Shown here piece after piece: positions 40,209-52,727 of a stretch of DNA of 64,000 nt. The stretch is from positions 310,001 to 374,000 of the forward strand of contig WBMV01000121.1 in NCBI GenBank assembly GCA_013396655.1, given 5' to 3'. Below the pieces are notes generated by a model that searched no databases, was not told where the DNA came from, and saw nothing but the letters and a program-made list of their open reading frames with translations. Made by a program: the position numbers and the translations under genes. The stretch is from Campylorhamphus procurvoides (lineage: Eukaryota > Chordata > Aves > Passeriformes > Dendrocolaptidae). Numbering within the stretch: the stretch's first letter is position 1; each line of letters starts with the position of its first letter.

Positions 40209-40376
40209 GAATCATGGAATCAGGTGGGCTGGGCAGGACCCCTGGATGCCTCTGTTCCCACCTCCTGCTCAAAATGCACCCCATTAGAGCAGGTAACCTT
40301 GGGTATGTTGCTGCTGGGTTTTGCATATCTCTGAGGATGGAGTCTCCACAGCCTTTCTGTCCCATACTCTGTCCAA
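40209..40376 (-). mobile_element. CR1 LINE fragment, old copy
   Basis: Read as given, the segment has the layout of the reverse complement of a CR1 3' end: GAATCATGGAATCA at the outer edge, then CCTGCTCAAAATG, then AGAGCAGGTAACC, then GGAGTCTCCACAGCCTTTCTG. These follow the usual CR1 order of tail, CCTGCTCAAAGCAGG-type, AGAGCAGGTTGCC-type and GAGACTCCACAACCTCTCTG-type strings. Many substitutions separate it from the subfamily pattern, so it is old. It is truncated at the 5' end of the element, which is typical of CR1. Confidence 0.72.
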
Positions 40377-41496
40377 ACCAAATCTCTACTGAGCAGATGA
40401 CATCTCAGCGGATGGGCAAGTATTCTGGGTTTCCTCTAGGAACAAACAAGCATCTGTAATTCTAGTGAGACCATATGTGCAATAGATACTCCTTCCTATT
40501 TTTTTTATAGCCTCAGTTAGCATTTAACTGGTATGTGCACAAAGTGTGGTCTTGTTGGACTTTTTCAAACAGGGCAAAAACCCAATCTCAGCTTGACCAC
40601 TCTATCTCAAATTAAGTTTTTCTTGTTGGATTTCTTGGTTGGCTGCTATAGAGCTTGCTATTTAGGGTAGGTCCCTTGGATCAGTGAGGAAAGTTCCCGC
40701 ACATTTTCTGGTGGACATGGAGCTATCTGAGCTGGCTGCTGAGTTCTTTACCTTGACTCAGTTGCACTGCCACTTTGATGGGTGTGCTTAATACTGGTTT
40801 GGTAGACAGCCTGTCTGCTCCTGTAGCCTTCCAGCAAATGGTTGGGACTGAAGTCTATCATGCTGCTGGCCTCCATCCCTGCTGAGATGCAAAAATCAGT
40901 TTGAGGGGACCAGAAAAGCCCAGAGGAACAGTAAGGTCTAGGACTAGAAAAAAAGGTGACTCTCTCTTGTGCCAATCTTCTGGGGCTTGCCTCTTACAAG
41001 TTTTAGAGGTGGGAATGCAGGTAGCTGCCTCCTCCCCTCCCTGCTAAGATCCAGCTGCAGAGTAAGTTGCTAAGTGGTACTACAGTTCACACTTGGAGGG
41101 ATGAAGGCTGCTTTTTAGCTCTTAAAGCCTCCTGGAGATATGTCAGTAAACCATGTGCATCATGTTAGGGGAAATATTAAATGCAGCAACTTTCCTACAA
41201 GACTAAATTTTTTCCCCTTGGTAAGCATCGTATGAATATTAAGTATAATATTAGCTGAAGAGGTTGCTTATGTTACTAGCAGCACACACTCACAGGGATG
41301 CTCACTACACTGCTGGTTTTAAAGGATCTTTTTTGCTGGATGGTAACTGTTGGTTCTTGCATTTAAATACCATTTCTAGTTTCTCAGTCTCAGGAAAAAT
41401 GAGAATTTTGAGAACTATAAACCAGAAGACATACAATTAAAGGTATACAATCTAATGTCACCTAGTTGGTTTAAAACAAGGTCTACTTGAGGACTG

Positions 41497-41516
41497 TCAG
41501 TATTTTAAAATACTGA
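41497..41516. repeat. 20-bp perfect palindrome
   Basis: TCAGTATTTT followed by AAAATACTGA is self-complementary over 20 bases. The core is AT-only. Confidence 0.9.
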
Positions 41517-42377
41517 AATTTTGCTTTAACTAGCCTTGTTCTGCAGCTGTATAATGTCTAAAGTCATTGAAACCAATCTCAGTCTTGGTCTCAAAACTCA
41601 AATGTTAATACTGCTAATTAACTTCTGGCATGGTAAAATGGCAAGAGAATTAAAGTAGTGTATCATTTTTTGTCCCTGTTCTGACTGATTGGATTGTTTG
41701 GATGTCATTAGTCTATTTATTTATAGCAAGAGTGTGAGCAATGCACTGTAAACAGGGGAAGTAATTCCTGGCTGCTTAGCTAGAAGTTCAGATGTTAATT
41801 TTTGTCAGTGTTTAAATTAAATGAAAGCACCATTTTGTTCAATTTTTCAGTATCCAAAAGAAACTGATTGCACAAGTGCAATTCAGAAAACAAGCTTAAT
41901 CTCTCCTTTTATTGTAAGTATTGTGCAAGTTGACTGTGCCAGTATTAGCCTGCAGTCTTCATGACTTGTTTATGAATGTTGCACATTGCTTTGCAGTCAC
42001 TTAATAAAATTAAATTTCCGGAACCGAAGAGAAACTGTTAAATTTTTTTTAGAATAAAAGCCCAGACATCCATAGCATGGAGATAAGAGTCATTCTTTAT
42101 AAAATACATCTTCAGTAGAAGACACTTTGCAAAATATGCCCTAGTGGGAGATAGCAGTTAATCTTTCCGTTGTCTCTGGATTTTACGTACATGACTGAGT
42201 TTATGCTTCAGCACACATGCACCAATACCACCTGCCATCTCGCCCCCCTAACCATCCCATGCTTTAAAACCCCAATACTTTCTGATAGGAAAAAAATTAG
42301 GAGCAATCCTCCATCCTAGCAGGGGTCCTTATTGTAGACTTTGATGTTCTTCTCTCACCAGATCTCAATGAATGAGG

Positions 42378-42405
42378 TTTTTTTTTTGTTTGTTTGTTTG
42401 TTTTT
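42378..42405. repeat. T10 run followed by GTTT repeat
   Basis: Ten T are followed by four GTTT units and more T. This is simple-sequence DNA with no recognisable element attached. Confidence 0.9.
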
Positions 42406-44024
42406 GCTTTTAAGTCTAGCTCAAGAACTTTCCCATTTGTATTGATTTTTACCTCAAAACCTGTGTGCAGGACTTGGGATCAGCTGGGGAGTTTGTTCTC
42501 TTGGGTCATCCTTGGGTTGTGGTCTGATAGCTGTGGAGCCCTTCTAGCCTCTGTGAATGGAGACTGCAACACCTCCAGGGCCTTTATGTGATCTTCATGA
42601 CCGTGGTGTTTATGATAAATGGTATTTGGCAGCTCAACAGCCTGGGACTAAGGTAAGACCAGAGTATCAGCCCCTGTAGTATCATTTTGGTTTTGCATCT
42701 CCGATTTCTACCCTGGCAGCCAGAGCAGTGCCCATGCTTAGAACTTTTCTTGTTCCTGCAGTTTTCTGCCCATCCAGGTCCAAAGTATGTTTTGGTCTGG
42801 CTTCAAGCCCAGGGGGTCTAAAACTGGGGAAACAGGCTGATTAGTGACTGAAGGAAGACAATTGATTTAATGATACAAGTTTGCTAGATATATGGTGACA
42901 TTATTGCATGTTAGAAGTTAAAAATTTGTTTTAGGTTTGAGTGGGTTTTTTTCGAGTTACATTTCTTAAGGATGCCTACTGGCACTATGTGGATGTAATT
43001 TCTATATAGGTAAGCTAAAGAAGACAGGAATGCTATCACTGATGATCCATGCTTTAGTATTACCTGGCAGTTGTGTTAATTGTTTAAGTGAGAGAGTGCT
43101 CTGCAACTTTAACGTGCTTTGCACTGAAGTAGGTTGTATGATGGTCCCTAGCTGGAGAATAAACGCTACACTTAACTCATTATATCACTGTGGAGATAAA
43201 ATCTGATTGGGATACCTGGACAAAACACTGCAGAAAATGTATTTACAGGAAACACAACTAAAATTATTTATAAAAAGGGTAATGTAATTAAGTGTAAAAC
43301 AGATTGCCGGTACTAGTGAGCTAAGTGTTACTGGTATGTTTTAGTTGTCCCTCAAGCTTTCCTAAGTAGGTTTGGTGCATATTTGTGGTCAGAATAACAA
43401 GCAGTGCCCACAGAGAACAGATCAGGTAATTCATAAATCAACTTGTTTTAAAGCATGCAGAGAAATGCACAACAAAATCATCTTCCTTTTCTGTATCCGT
43501 AATAAATAATGAAGCCGGAATGGTGCAGGATGAGGAAAGGACTAAATGAGCGTGCTTGATGAATGCCTCTGTGTGAAACAGAAAAGTTCTGAGGTTTTCT
43601 TTGGCTGGTATTTTGCAGTTCAGACTGGCTGGTAAGTATAAAAGTCTTGCTGTCCTTAATATCTATTGATTTAAATCATGTCAGTCACTAACTGTTCTTT
43701 TTACTCTTCTTTTTTTAGAAGTGCTCACATATTTGATCAGTTCTTAATGAGATGGCTCCATTTGATTTCTCAGTGCAACTGCAGTTAGTGCACATCTGCA
43801 AGTAGTTATTTGGAGTTTTGCTTTTCATTGTTTCTTGTTCCAGTGAATCAGTCACAGAACAAAATGTGGAGACATCTGAGGGGAAGATCTAAGTCGCCTA
43901 CCAGGCTATCTTCAGATCAGAGATCTAGCAGACTGGCCTAGAAAGAACAACACCATCTGGATATGGAAAAAACCCTTAAGATGTACTGTGTCGCACAGTA
44001 GTATTGATATGGCAAATGTGCAAC

Positions 44025-44042
44025 AGTAAGTAAGTAAGTAAG
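44025..44042. repeat. (AGTA)n microsatellite
   Basis: Four and a half perfect AGTA units. Confidence 0.9.
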
Positions 44043-47000
44043 GCCTGCAGAAATCTGTGAGCTGGTCCACCTGTTTTCCAGCAGCTGTAGGTGTTAAAAC
44101 TCCCTGGACTAGCAGCCTGCAGCTGTATTTCCATTAGCTTGCTGTGAATTTCAGCTCTCACTGAAGTTCAGTTCATAGGTGGTAAGACTACTTGAAGAAA
44201 AAAAAAAGTAATTTGATTTATTATTTTTCATTCCCAAACTGCTTTTGTTCCCAAATCTGTCCCAAAAGCTTTGTCAGTGTCAACAGCTAAAGCATACTGT
44301 TCTACCCAGCCTAAATGGGTGGTGACTTTCAAGGTCTATTTTTAGGCCTCTAAAAAGTTAAACCATTTTAACTAACACTGTTCTTGAAGCCTAAAGACTA
44401 AAATTTCTGCTCATGACCATTATCTGGACTGGTCCCTGGAAGATGTTAAAACCCCCTGTTACGAATGAGCCTTTGAGATAATTTCATTCCACCATTTACC
44501 TAGCAGACGTTCAGGTGACACATTAGGTTAGCATGACAGAGGCAGGAGGGTATCACAATTAGCCAGGTTACTGACTCAGTGTGGATAGCCATCACTTACA
44601 GTGAGGGTGCCTAGGAATGGCTTCGGGACACAATGGGAATAATGCATCTGCTTTTAGCCAAAATGAGCTGCCTTATCAAGTCCATTGCTCTAATCAGCGT
44701 TTGTTACTCATTTTAAATTCTAAATCAGTATTTTAGTCCCAGTGCAGCTAGTGGGACTTTTTTTCAAAAGCTCTTTCTTCAGGCCTAGGGGAAACAATTT
44801 GATCTCACCCCTCTGATTTGAGGAAAAATGATACTGCGTCTTGCCATTCAGCTGCATGCTTACCGCACTTCAGCGACTGTCTTGGATTTGGGGAACTGTA
44901 AGGGATGCTTTCAGTGTTCTGCTAAGCAGAACCCTTTGTAGGAGCTAACCCAATCTAAATCAAAGTGTGGTGAAAGTGAAGTTGAAAGGAAAACAGCTTA
45001 AAAGCCAGCCTGTGCTGTAATCACCCCATGAACCTTTCCCCTCTCATTTGAGTTCATTATCCTAACCCAAGGAAGCTTAAAATCAGACTGAGTGCAGATG
45101 TTATCAAATACAACTCTGCATTCTGTATTCAGAGCTCTGTGCCACCTCCTGACTCTGCTCCATTTTTAGCTTTGGAATAATGTAGCACTCTCATGATTTA
45201 TTACACAAAACATTCTGGCAAGCAGAAAGGATCAAGAGTAGGTGGAGCCATTATAGCTGTTATCTAATTTCTTTTGAATGTTAGAGAGTATTTTTTTAAA
45301 AAAAAGAAGCCTTTTTTATGTGTGCTCCAGGGTTTTCATTTTCATTTTGTGTTGAAAAAGGAGCAGATTATCCAATAGCTGGTTCACCCTCCCTAAACAG
45401 GCTAAGATCCAGATGCTGAAAATCAAGAGCAAGAACGCCGAGTAACCTCAGGAGGGGCAGGGGGTTTAACCCCCTTAGGTGTGACCACAAATGAAACTTC
45501 TCCCCACTCTCTGGAGGACAGCCTGGACATCTCCCTTCCCAGCCTGTGTGCCTGCTTTTGTGGGAGCAGAGGTGGTGCTGGAGGGAAACAGGCACTCCCT
45601 CCTGCATCTCCTCCTGGTGTGAGGCTCCCACAGCAGACTCCTCTGAAGCTACCAGCATCATGGTGTGAGGACGGAGGAGGCAGGTGGAGACAAACTTGTA
45701 CCTTTTAAGAAGCCTCTTTGCAGGCTCCAGTGAATAGAGGACAGCTAAACATGGAAGGATAGGAAGTACTAGCAGCTGTCAAAACCCTCATGTTCAAGTG
45801 CAACATCATTTTTTCCAGTCAAGAGGCAGCAGTGTTGGATGATGCAAAGGGCCACTTGTTGTCATGAGAACAGGGAACACTTACAGCCCTAATCCGTATC
45901 TGTGTGTTCTGTAGTGGGACCAAGGAGAGGAAACAGTGTCACCATCTGAAATATCCTCATCAAGAATATAGAGCTGCAGCCCTTCTCCTGCCTCATGTCC
46001 TCTTGTGTTGAATTTGGTGGCTTGAGGAGACCATATATCACACCAATGAGCTGTGTACAGTATGAGTGCCTAACATGGCAGAGCGATGTCTGTGCAAAGT
46101 GTAACTCAGGTCTGGCTGAAAAAGGGTGTGAGGTAGGAGGCAGCATGAGCCTTGTACTCAGTGCAGTGGAGAGCAAGTGCTGTATCCTCACCATTCAGCT
46201 CATGCAATGTGTAGCACCTCTTGGATGCAGCTAATGCAGAGAGCAGGAATGAACTGGCTGTGAATAAAAGATCTAGAATATTTTTGAAAAACTAGCACTA
46301 TAGAAAAAAAAGCTGGTGGTTGCACTCTTGTAGAAAAGCTTGCTCTGCAGTACAGCAACAATGAAGTTTGCTTTATTCTTTTGTTTGATCAAAAAGCGCA
46401 TTAACAAAATTATTTGGTTTATTATTTTACTCATATGTATACTAACCTGAAAATAAGACATGGGAGAGCTTGAGACACCTGCAATTTGTAAGCAGTCATG
46501 CCTGTTGAACTTTAGGCTTGACTGTGTGTGAATTGTGTAGAGAGAAGGAAGAAAGGCTTTATTTTTCTTTCGTTGGCTTTGGAACCTTGCAATGAAAAGT
46601 CAAACCAGTTTACACCTATTTATATGGTTTTTAATGAAGTTTTTAAAGAAAAAGTATATAATTGGAGAAAGAGCAAACCTAGGTTCTCCTAGTATTTTCC
46701 CTCCCTGTGTATTCCTGCGGGATCTTCAGCCTTTTCGCTAATACTCAGCTATAAAAGTTCAGCCTGAAAACATTGCCCACATGTCTTTGCTCAGAAAGAG
46801 CAGTGTTCAGAAAAACCATAAGCACTGTATGTCCTTCTGTACCTTCTGTCCATCCTAGACAGACAGAGAGAGTAGGCTGACTGCTGGCAGACCTGCCGAC
46901 TGGGCTCAGCCCTGGGCAGGACATGCTCCTGCAGTGCAGGAGGCTTTGCATTCATGCAAGAGGAGGGGGAGGAGTCTAGTTTTGAGGGAGGCCAGTGACA

Positions 47001-47442
47001 ATCAGAGGGGTTTAAACTTACAAAAGCCACCCTGCCATGGTGTAAAAAAATACGACAATTTACAGTCTGTTTAAAAGAAGATGTTTCTTAGCCTCTAAAT
47101 TGTGTAAATAAGCACACACAAGATAGTTTAAATGATGAGGTAAAGGGGATGTGTATGACTGTTTTTTCCTGTGACTGCAAGAAATCTTTTTTATTATCAG
47201 TATACAAGCATCAGCCTTAAGCATCAAGCAACAGCCTGAGGGTGAAAACCTTGGGCACCTCAAGATACTGCAAAAGAAGACCTCCTGCTAATGCTTTAAC
47301 TTGCAAGACTGTGCCCTCTCTTTTCTGCTCTATGATGGGAGCCTCAGGGAACATTTCCTTCTAGTTAGATGTTGCTATAAATAGTCTGTGTAAATATATT
47401 AGCAAAATAGTAGATGTTACTCCTGACAGTCTGGGGCTGTGT

Positions 47443-47514
47443 GGACACTGTGCAGTGTCTGTACAGCTTGGCATCTGTCAGCATCTGTCTGTGCAGTGCA
47501 CTGCAGTGCAGTAC
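47443..47514. repeat. Cluster of small palindromes and a 10-bp duplication
   Basis: Within 72 bases there is a 7-bp stem with a 2-base loop (GACACTG at 47444-47450, CAGTGTC at 47453-47459), a near-perfect 10-bp tandem (GCATCTGTCA then GCATCTGTCT, 47471-47490), and a 14-bp perfect palindrome TGCACTGCAGTGCA (47497-47510) inside a run of TGCAG/TGCAC units. The GTGCAGTG motif recurs in both halves. Confidence 0.75.
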
Positions 47515-48065
47515 TTTGAAGCAATGCACCTCTGTTGGGAGCACCGCAGGTAGGAAGGCCTAAAGACAGCTCCTAGAACACACTTAGCTTCATCGGTTCA
47601 TTTATCCTCTTTGACAAACTGAAGTATTTAATGACTGGTGTGTTTGTTGAGCACACTATGGTGGCACTTTGCACTTTTTCCCTACACTTCTTTTTCTTCA
47701 AATGCAGCTCTCTTATGGTGCTGTACAGAACAGTGTCCTGACAGGACCAGGTGATCCTGCTGGAAGACTGCAGAAAGCTCAGGTTCCTCAAAATAATATA
47801 TCATCATGCCCTTGTTTTAAAGATAACCACTCAGGGATTAAATGCATGGGCCAGCCTCTGCTGAGGCAATTTTCATTCTTATTCAGTTTGTATCGGATCG
47901 CAATATTCAGGGAAGTCAGTTTCAGAAGATGGTTGTATGGTCTGGTTTAGTAGTTTTCTCCATGTTGTGTGTGTTAGTGCCTGTGGGCTCACAAACAGTG
48001 AGATTTGGGCTTGCCTTCCGTGTTTCATCCACTGCTACATATGTAATTCCCAGTCTATCTAAGAA

Positions 48066-48287
48066 TCTCAGGACAAGAGGGAATGGCCTCAAGTTGCACC
48101 AGGGTTGTCAGGCACTAGTACAGTCTGCTCAGGGAGTGGTTGACTACTGTCTCTGGAGGTATTTAAAAAAAATATGTAGATGTGGCATTTAGGAACACGG
48201 TTCAGTGGTGGATTTAGTAGTGCCAGGGTAGTGGTGGATTCGATGATCTTGGAGGTCTTTTCCAACCTAAATGATTCTATGATTCTA
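48066..48287 (+). mobile_element. CR1 LINE fragment with intact 3' tail and internal deletion
   Basis: It begins with CAGGACAAGAGGGAATGGCC and AAGTTGCACCAGGG and ends with GATGATCTTGGAGGTCTTTT, CCAACCTAAATGATTCTATG and ATTCT, the characteristic CR1 3' tail repeat. About 50 bases that normally lie between the CACCAGGG block and the TTGTCAGGCA block are missing, so the copy has an internal deletion. It carries no usable coding frame. Confidence 0.93.
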
Positions 48288-50619
48288 AGACTAGAGATAG
48301 TGCACAGCACCTGTAGTAAGGAGTCTTTTCCAAGCAATTTGGATGATGTATGGTAGGGCTCTCCTACATCTGCCTTACAAGAAGGAATGCTGTGAGGTCT
48401 GAAGGCTCTTTCTTAGGTCATCCATTTGTTTTCTTAGTAGAAGGAGATTTAAGAAGTAGTATCTCAAATCCACAAAAAGGGATAATTAACCATAGCAGTT
48501 GATAATGCAGCATGTATGTTAAAAACCTATAGGTAAAGGGGGGCTGTTTAATCCTTGGAAAGAAACTAGCCTGACTTGTGTTTTGGTTTTGAACTTCTTA
48601 AAAGTAATGCATTGTAATATCATCATCATTGCAAAAAACAGTGAGCAGTTGTTCTCGGCTTCCTCGGACCTAACATTGTTGCTCTTGAGAACACTGAGAC
48701 TGTAGCATTTACATCCAGCTCAGTTTTTGTTAGTCACTCCATCTGAGAGGCAGCAGCTCCCCTCTGCCTTTGGAGCCTTGTCATGACTGTGCATTTATTT
48801 GTACCTTTCTAAAGCTAGAGTTGTGCTGGGTTGTTCTCTAGCCTTTTAGTACTCAAGATTGAGATTCACATAATGGTTTAAGTCACAAGTAGCAGCATAT
48901 TGGGAATTTCACCTTCTCCTTGCACTTATGCACCTTGGAGAATCTGTGTTGAAAAGTGAATTACATTTGAGAGAGTAAGAGGTTGAGACACCAAGCATGA
49001 GATACCTGCCCAGGAAGGACAGGATTTGATTCTTGCATCTCCAGTCTATTCTAGTGGGGTAAAAAGCATCCTGAATGGAGGCCAACCTTAATGCAAATCA
49101 TAACCAGGCCTGGAATTTGCTTCATCTACAAACTCCTGAGGTCAGCATTTGCTTATGAGGCTCAGGCGAAGTCATCTCTGCTGGAGGGATTCCTGACTGA
49201 CTTCTGTGTCTCATATGGTGCAGGAGATCAGAGCAGTCTGTTGTGGACCTTGCTGGCTTAAAATGGAAAACAGCAAACCATGGAGCAGTTGTTTGTCAGA
49301 AAGGCTGATGGAGTGCCTCAGCACTGAGGTTAATGCTAGCCCTTTTTTTGCCCCCCTGTGATGTTAATTAGGTGCTATTTTGAGTTCAGTCGGGGTCGCA
49401 GTATTAACCAGACCCTTGTGCTGTGACTTCTTTAAACAGTTAATGTGACACCAAATCCTTCAACACAGGTCACTCTGTTATTAATGGCTTTCAACACTAA
49501 ACTATGTTTAGCCTTGTTGGAAAATACTTGAGAAAAAGAAAGGAATCCAGTAGCAGATAAATGTAAATGCTTAAATAGGGTTTTCACTGCAGCAGTTTCT
49601 TACTGCCTTCATTATTGGCTGCTTGGAGCGTGTGTAGGGAAATGTCTCCACGTGACTGTATCCTACTTGGTGGCATCTGCATGAGAATTGAATGAGATGA
49701 TCTGGCACTACTGAGAAAGTATGCTCTTTTTTCTGTTAGGACAGGAAAATGTAGATAAGGCTGAAATTATGAAGTTTCTGCTTCTGACACCCACTTGCAT
49801 GTGTAGCCATCTTCTGGAAAATTAAAATCCTAGTGGTGTCAGCCACTTAGGCCTTGTGAATTTACACCAGTCCTGAGCTGTAAGAAGACATTTCTTTCCT
49901 CCTGTTTTCTGGTTACAGGCTTCAGGCAATGGTGCATGTAGCTGAGATGACTTGGCCAACTGATTGTGGCACTTGCTAAATGGGAGGCAGAAAGAGAGAA
50001 GGTTGTAAGAGGAATTGCATTCATGTTTTGGAGGAGTAGGGTTTGATTGAAGTTGATAATAATAGAGATTTTTGCTTTCCTTGTCCATGGCAAAACTTTC
50101 TCCCTGTAGTTTTTATTAATAGAAAGAAGGGAAACAAAAAATATGATAACTTTTGATCTTTCCAGATCATCCATTCTCATAGTTCTTTTTGTGTCTTCTA
50201 GATAAACAAATTCTAGAAAGTAGTGGTAACTGTATGCACTTATAATTTATCAGCATGACAGTTGCTATGAATGTGTTCATATTTCATTCAAAATTTCTAG
50301 AGTAGTCTTGGGGTTTGGGGAGTTTGCTTAGTTTGTTTAGGTTTTTTTCCATGGTAGCCCATGGAGGTACTCAAATCTTGAAAAAAATTGCTTGGGTCTT
50401 TTAAATAGCAAATTATATAAAGTTTTTTATTTTCTGTGTTTTTTCCTCAGTTTTAGGACTATTGCTTTTAGGGATCTGTGTCTCTGTGTAGTGGCCTGAG
50501 TTGTATTTCTTTACCTCCAAAAACAAACCTCTGCCTCAGAACCTTGCTTTCATGCACACCTGAGCTGAAAGTTGTGCATAAGTGCTTGACATGGAAAATA
50601 ATAGCATACATGGTCTGAG

Positions 50620-50635
50620 GAAAAAATATTTTTTC
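50620..50635. repeat. 16-bp AT palindrome
   Basis: GAAAAAATATTTTTTC is perfectly self-complementary. It is low in complexity. Confidence 0.85.
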
Positions 50636-51464
50636 AAAATTTGGAGTTTAAGGTTAAAATGTTTTGTTACTTTCTTTTTTATATCTGTTCTAGACTGGAT
50701 TCCATTTCATGGTCCTTTTTTCTTTACAAACTGATTGATTTTAGGTATCTTGAAGCAAAGTTACTGAATGTTTTAGTTTTGCTCTAGGGTTAAAAATAAG
50801 GCCACTAATCTTGCTGCAGCTAATACATTAGCTGGTATTGCCAAGCCTGTGCAAAAAGCTTTAGGGCAAAAAGAGCAAAAGCTTTCCAACACCTGGCACG
50901 TTGGAATAAACAGCAAACTGTCTAAATGTTTACAACAGATTTATAAAATCTACTGGCAAAATCTATACTTAGTTTTTTATTATCTAAAAAAAATTAAAAA
51001 ATAAAAGGCACATGGCTCTTCCCTCAAATCTATGACCTCCTTTGAAGCCCAGTTGAATTTTGCCTTTCTAGAGACTTCCTGAGGCTTTAGAACAAACTGC
51101 TATTTTAAAAATGTTTATCTTCAGGGGACACATGTTTACAGATAGGGAAAGCCTGCTGGATCATACTTTTCTTTGCTGTGAATCCACTGTGAATTTTCCT
51201 ATGGTGCTTGTGATTCTTTTCACATCACTTCAGCAATGAAGCCTCCATCTGCCGCCTAAGGAAAACATCCCACATTTCTGTAGATCTTTCTTCCCCAGGG
51301 CTCTGTCCATGCTCCCTCTCTCAGTTGGAACCCTCACTGTTACATCCTGTGCTGACAGACTGTACTACATCTCATTTGGAAAACCTGAGTTGACCTTTGA
51401 GGAGATGATACTGTTACTTCTGTGTGGAGTTTATTTCTAGGTATTATCCCCTTTTCTTTTTCAG

Positions 51465-51530
51465 GCTAGCACAGGTCAGGGTCTGCCCTTGCCTTTTAAA
51501 AAAGCAGTTGCTTTGGTCTTAGGGGAGAGG
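51465..51530 (+). other. Candidate exon, 22 codons, unverified
   Basis: A strong acceptor (polypyrimidine tract CCCCTTTTCTTTTTCAG ending at 51464) and a strong donor (AGG|GTGAGT at 51530/51531) enclose 66 bases. Only one frame is open across it, the one starting at its first base, giving 22 whole codons (ASTGQGLPLPFKKAVALVLG and two more). Third-position composition is neutral. I do not recognise the peptide. Decoy exons of this kind are common in introns. Confidence 0.15.
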
Positions 51531-52084
51531 GTGAGTTCTGCTTTGGTCTTCCAGCAATATTTGCCAGAAGTGAAAACCTGTGTGCCAGCTGTGATCCTCT
51601 CCTCCTGTATTCCCACCTTCAGGGAATGGTATGCTCCTAGTGGCACTGAGGGGAGAAGATGGGGTGGCAGTCCCAAACTAATTGACCTGCATTCCTTCTG
51701 ACACAGGAATAACTGCTGCTGTTACTATTGCTAATTTTAGTATAAAAATAGCTTTTACTTGCATGTTTTAAAGAGCATCAATAGGATCAGGCATAAGACC
51801 ACAGCTTTGCAAAGAGAGCCACTGGATTATATATTCTGTTCAATGTTTGTATTGTGCCAGGCACAGCAGAGTGTTGCCCTAGATTGAAAATGCCACTATT
51901 ATAACTAATAAATATTATCATCTGACAGTAATTGTTTCATTACTTTAAACGTCAGACCCTTTACTGAGGGATTTACTAATTGACAAACATGTTGTTCAGC
52001 TTGGCATTTCCATTAAGGAGACTGTAGCAGGTTTCTCTGTGTCTTTGTACTGAGATGAAGAGTTGAAATCATTAATCATCATAG

Positions 52085-52105
52085 TCAATCAGTCAATCAA
52101 TCAGT
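52085..52105. repeat. Short CAAT-type repeat
   Basis: Imperfect units of TCAA/TCAG with AATC spacing across about 20 bases. Confidence 0.6.
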
Positions 52106-52578
52106 CTACAAGTTTGACAAATAAACTGGACTTTCGTGCTTAATACTTTGGATTCTCTCCACTGCTCCAAGCAAGATAATGAGGCATTTCCTATGCTGGC
52201 CATAGCCCGTGTCTCTAGATGATAGGAAGAGGCAGGAGACAAAGGGAGGGTGGCATGAGGATCATCAAAGCTTGGCTTTGACTTACCAGTCCTTGCGGTC
52301 ACAGAACTGCCATCCCAACAGCCTGCCAGGGCATACTTGGGCTGTACTGGTATTCTGCCTTGGCCACCTGAGACCACTTTGCTTGTCCCAGGGGCACGCT
52401 CCAGAGCACTGAGAAGTTAAGAGTTAAACAGAGGCATGATACTAATCTGAAAGTGGAAATTCCCTTCCTGGTTCTGACACACACCTATGGTGATGGGTAA
52501 TGCCTGGGGCAAGTTGGTTCTCTCTCAATTTCTAAAGAACCATGGAAATACTAATTTCTCACCATCTTGCAATGTTTC

Positions 52579-52727
52579 GTAGAATCTCAGATTGGTCTGG
52601 GTTGGAAGGGACCATAATGATCAATTAGTTCCAACCTCCTTGCCATGGGCAGGGCACCTTCCACTAGACCAGGTTGCTCAGAGCTCGATCCAGTCAGGCC
52701 TTGATCACTTTCAGGGATTGGGCAAGG
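52579..52727 (-). mobile_element. CR1 LINE fragment, reverse orientation
   Basis: As given, the sequence reads TAGAATCTCAGATTGGTC, GGGTTGGAAGGGACCATAAT, TTCCAACCTCCTTGCCATGG, GCAGGGCACCTTCCACTAGA and CCAGGTTGCTCAGAGC. This is the well-known reverse-complement layout of a CR1 3' end. The element's 3' terminus is at the left. Its 5' side is cut at about 52727, as is typical for CR1. There is no coding capacity. Confidence 0.93.

Larger units (their letters stand above)
40377..48065. other. Gene-free stretch
   Basis: No gene recognised. It holds a 20-bp palindrome (41497-41516), a T-run with GTTT repeats (42378-42405), an AGTA repeat (44025-44042) and a dense cluster of small palindromes (47443-47514). 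A GC-richer patch at 45370-45700 is open on both strands and was not accepted as coding. Confidence 0.6.
48288..52578. other. Gene-free stretch
   Basis: AT-rich DNA without a recognised gene. It contains a 16-bp AT palindrome (50620-50635), a short CAAT-type repeat (52085-52105) and one exon-like segment (51465-51530), listed separately. Confidence 0.6.

Noticed and set aside
45399..45446. Possible terminal exon QAKIQMLKIKSKNAE-stop after a CCCTCCCTAAACAG acceptor
   Set aside because: The opposite strand has an equally good acceptor in the same place, the frame is only about 15 codons, and I know no matching C-terminus.
47842..48192. 116-codon plus-strand frame
   Set aside because: Its second half is CR1 sequence read in a decayed frame. 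The first half has no recognisable feature.
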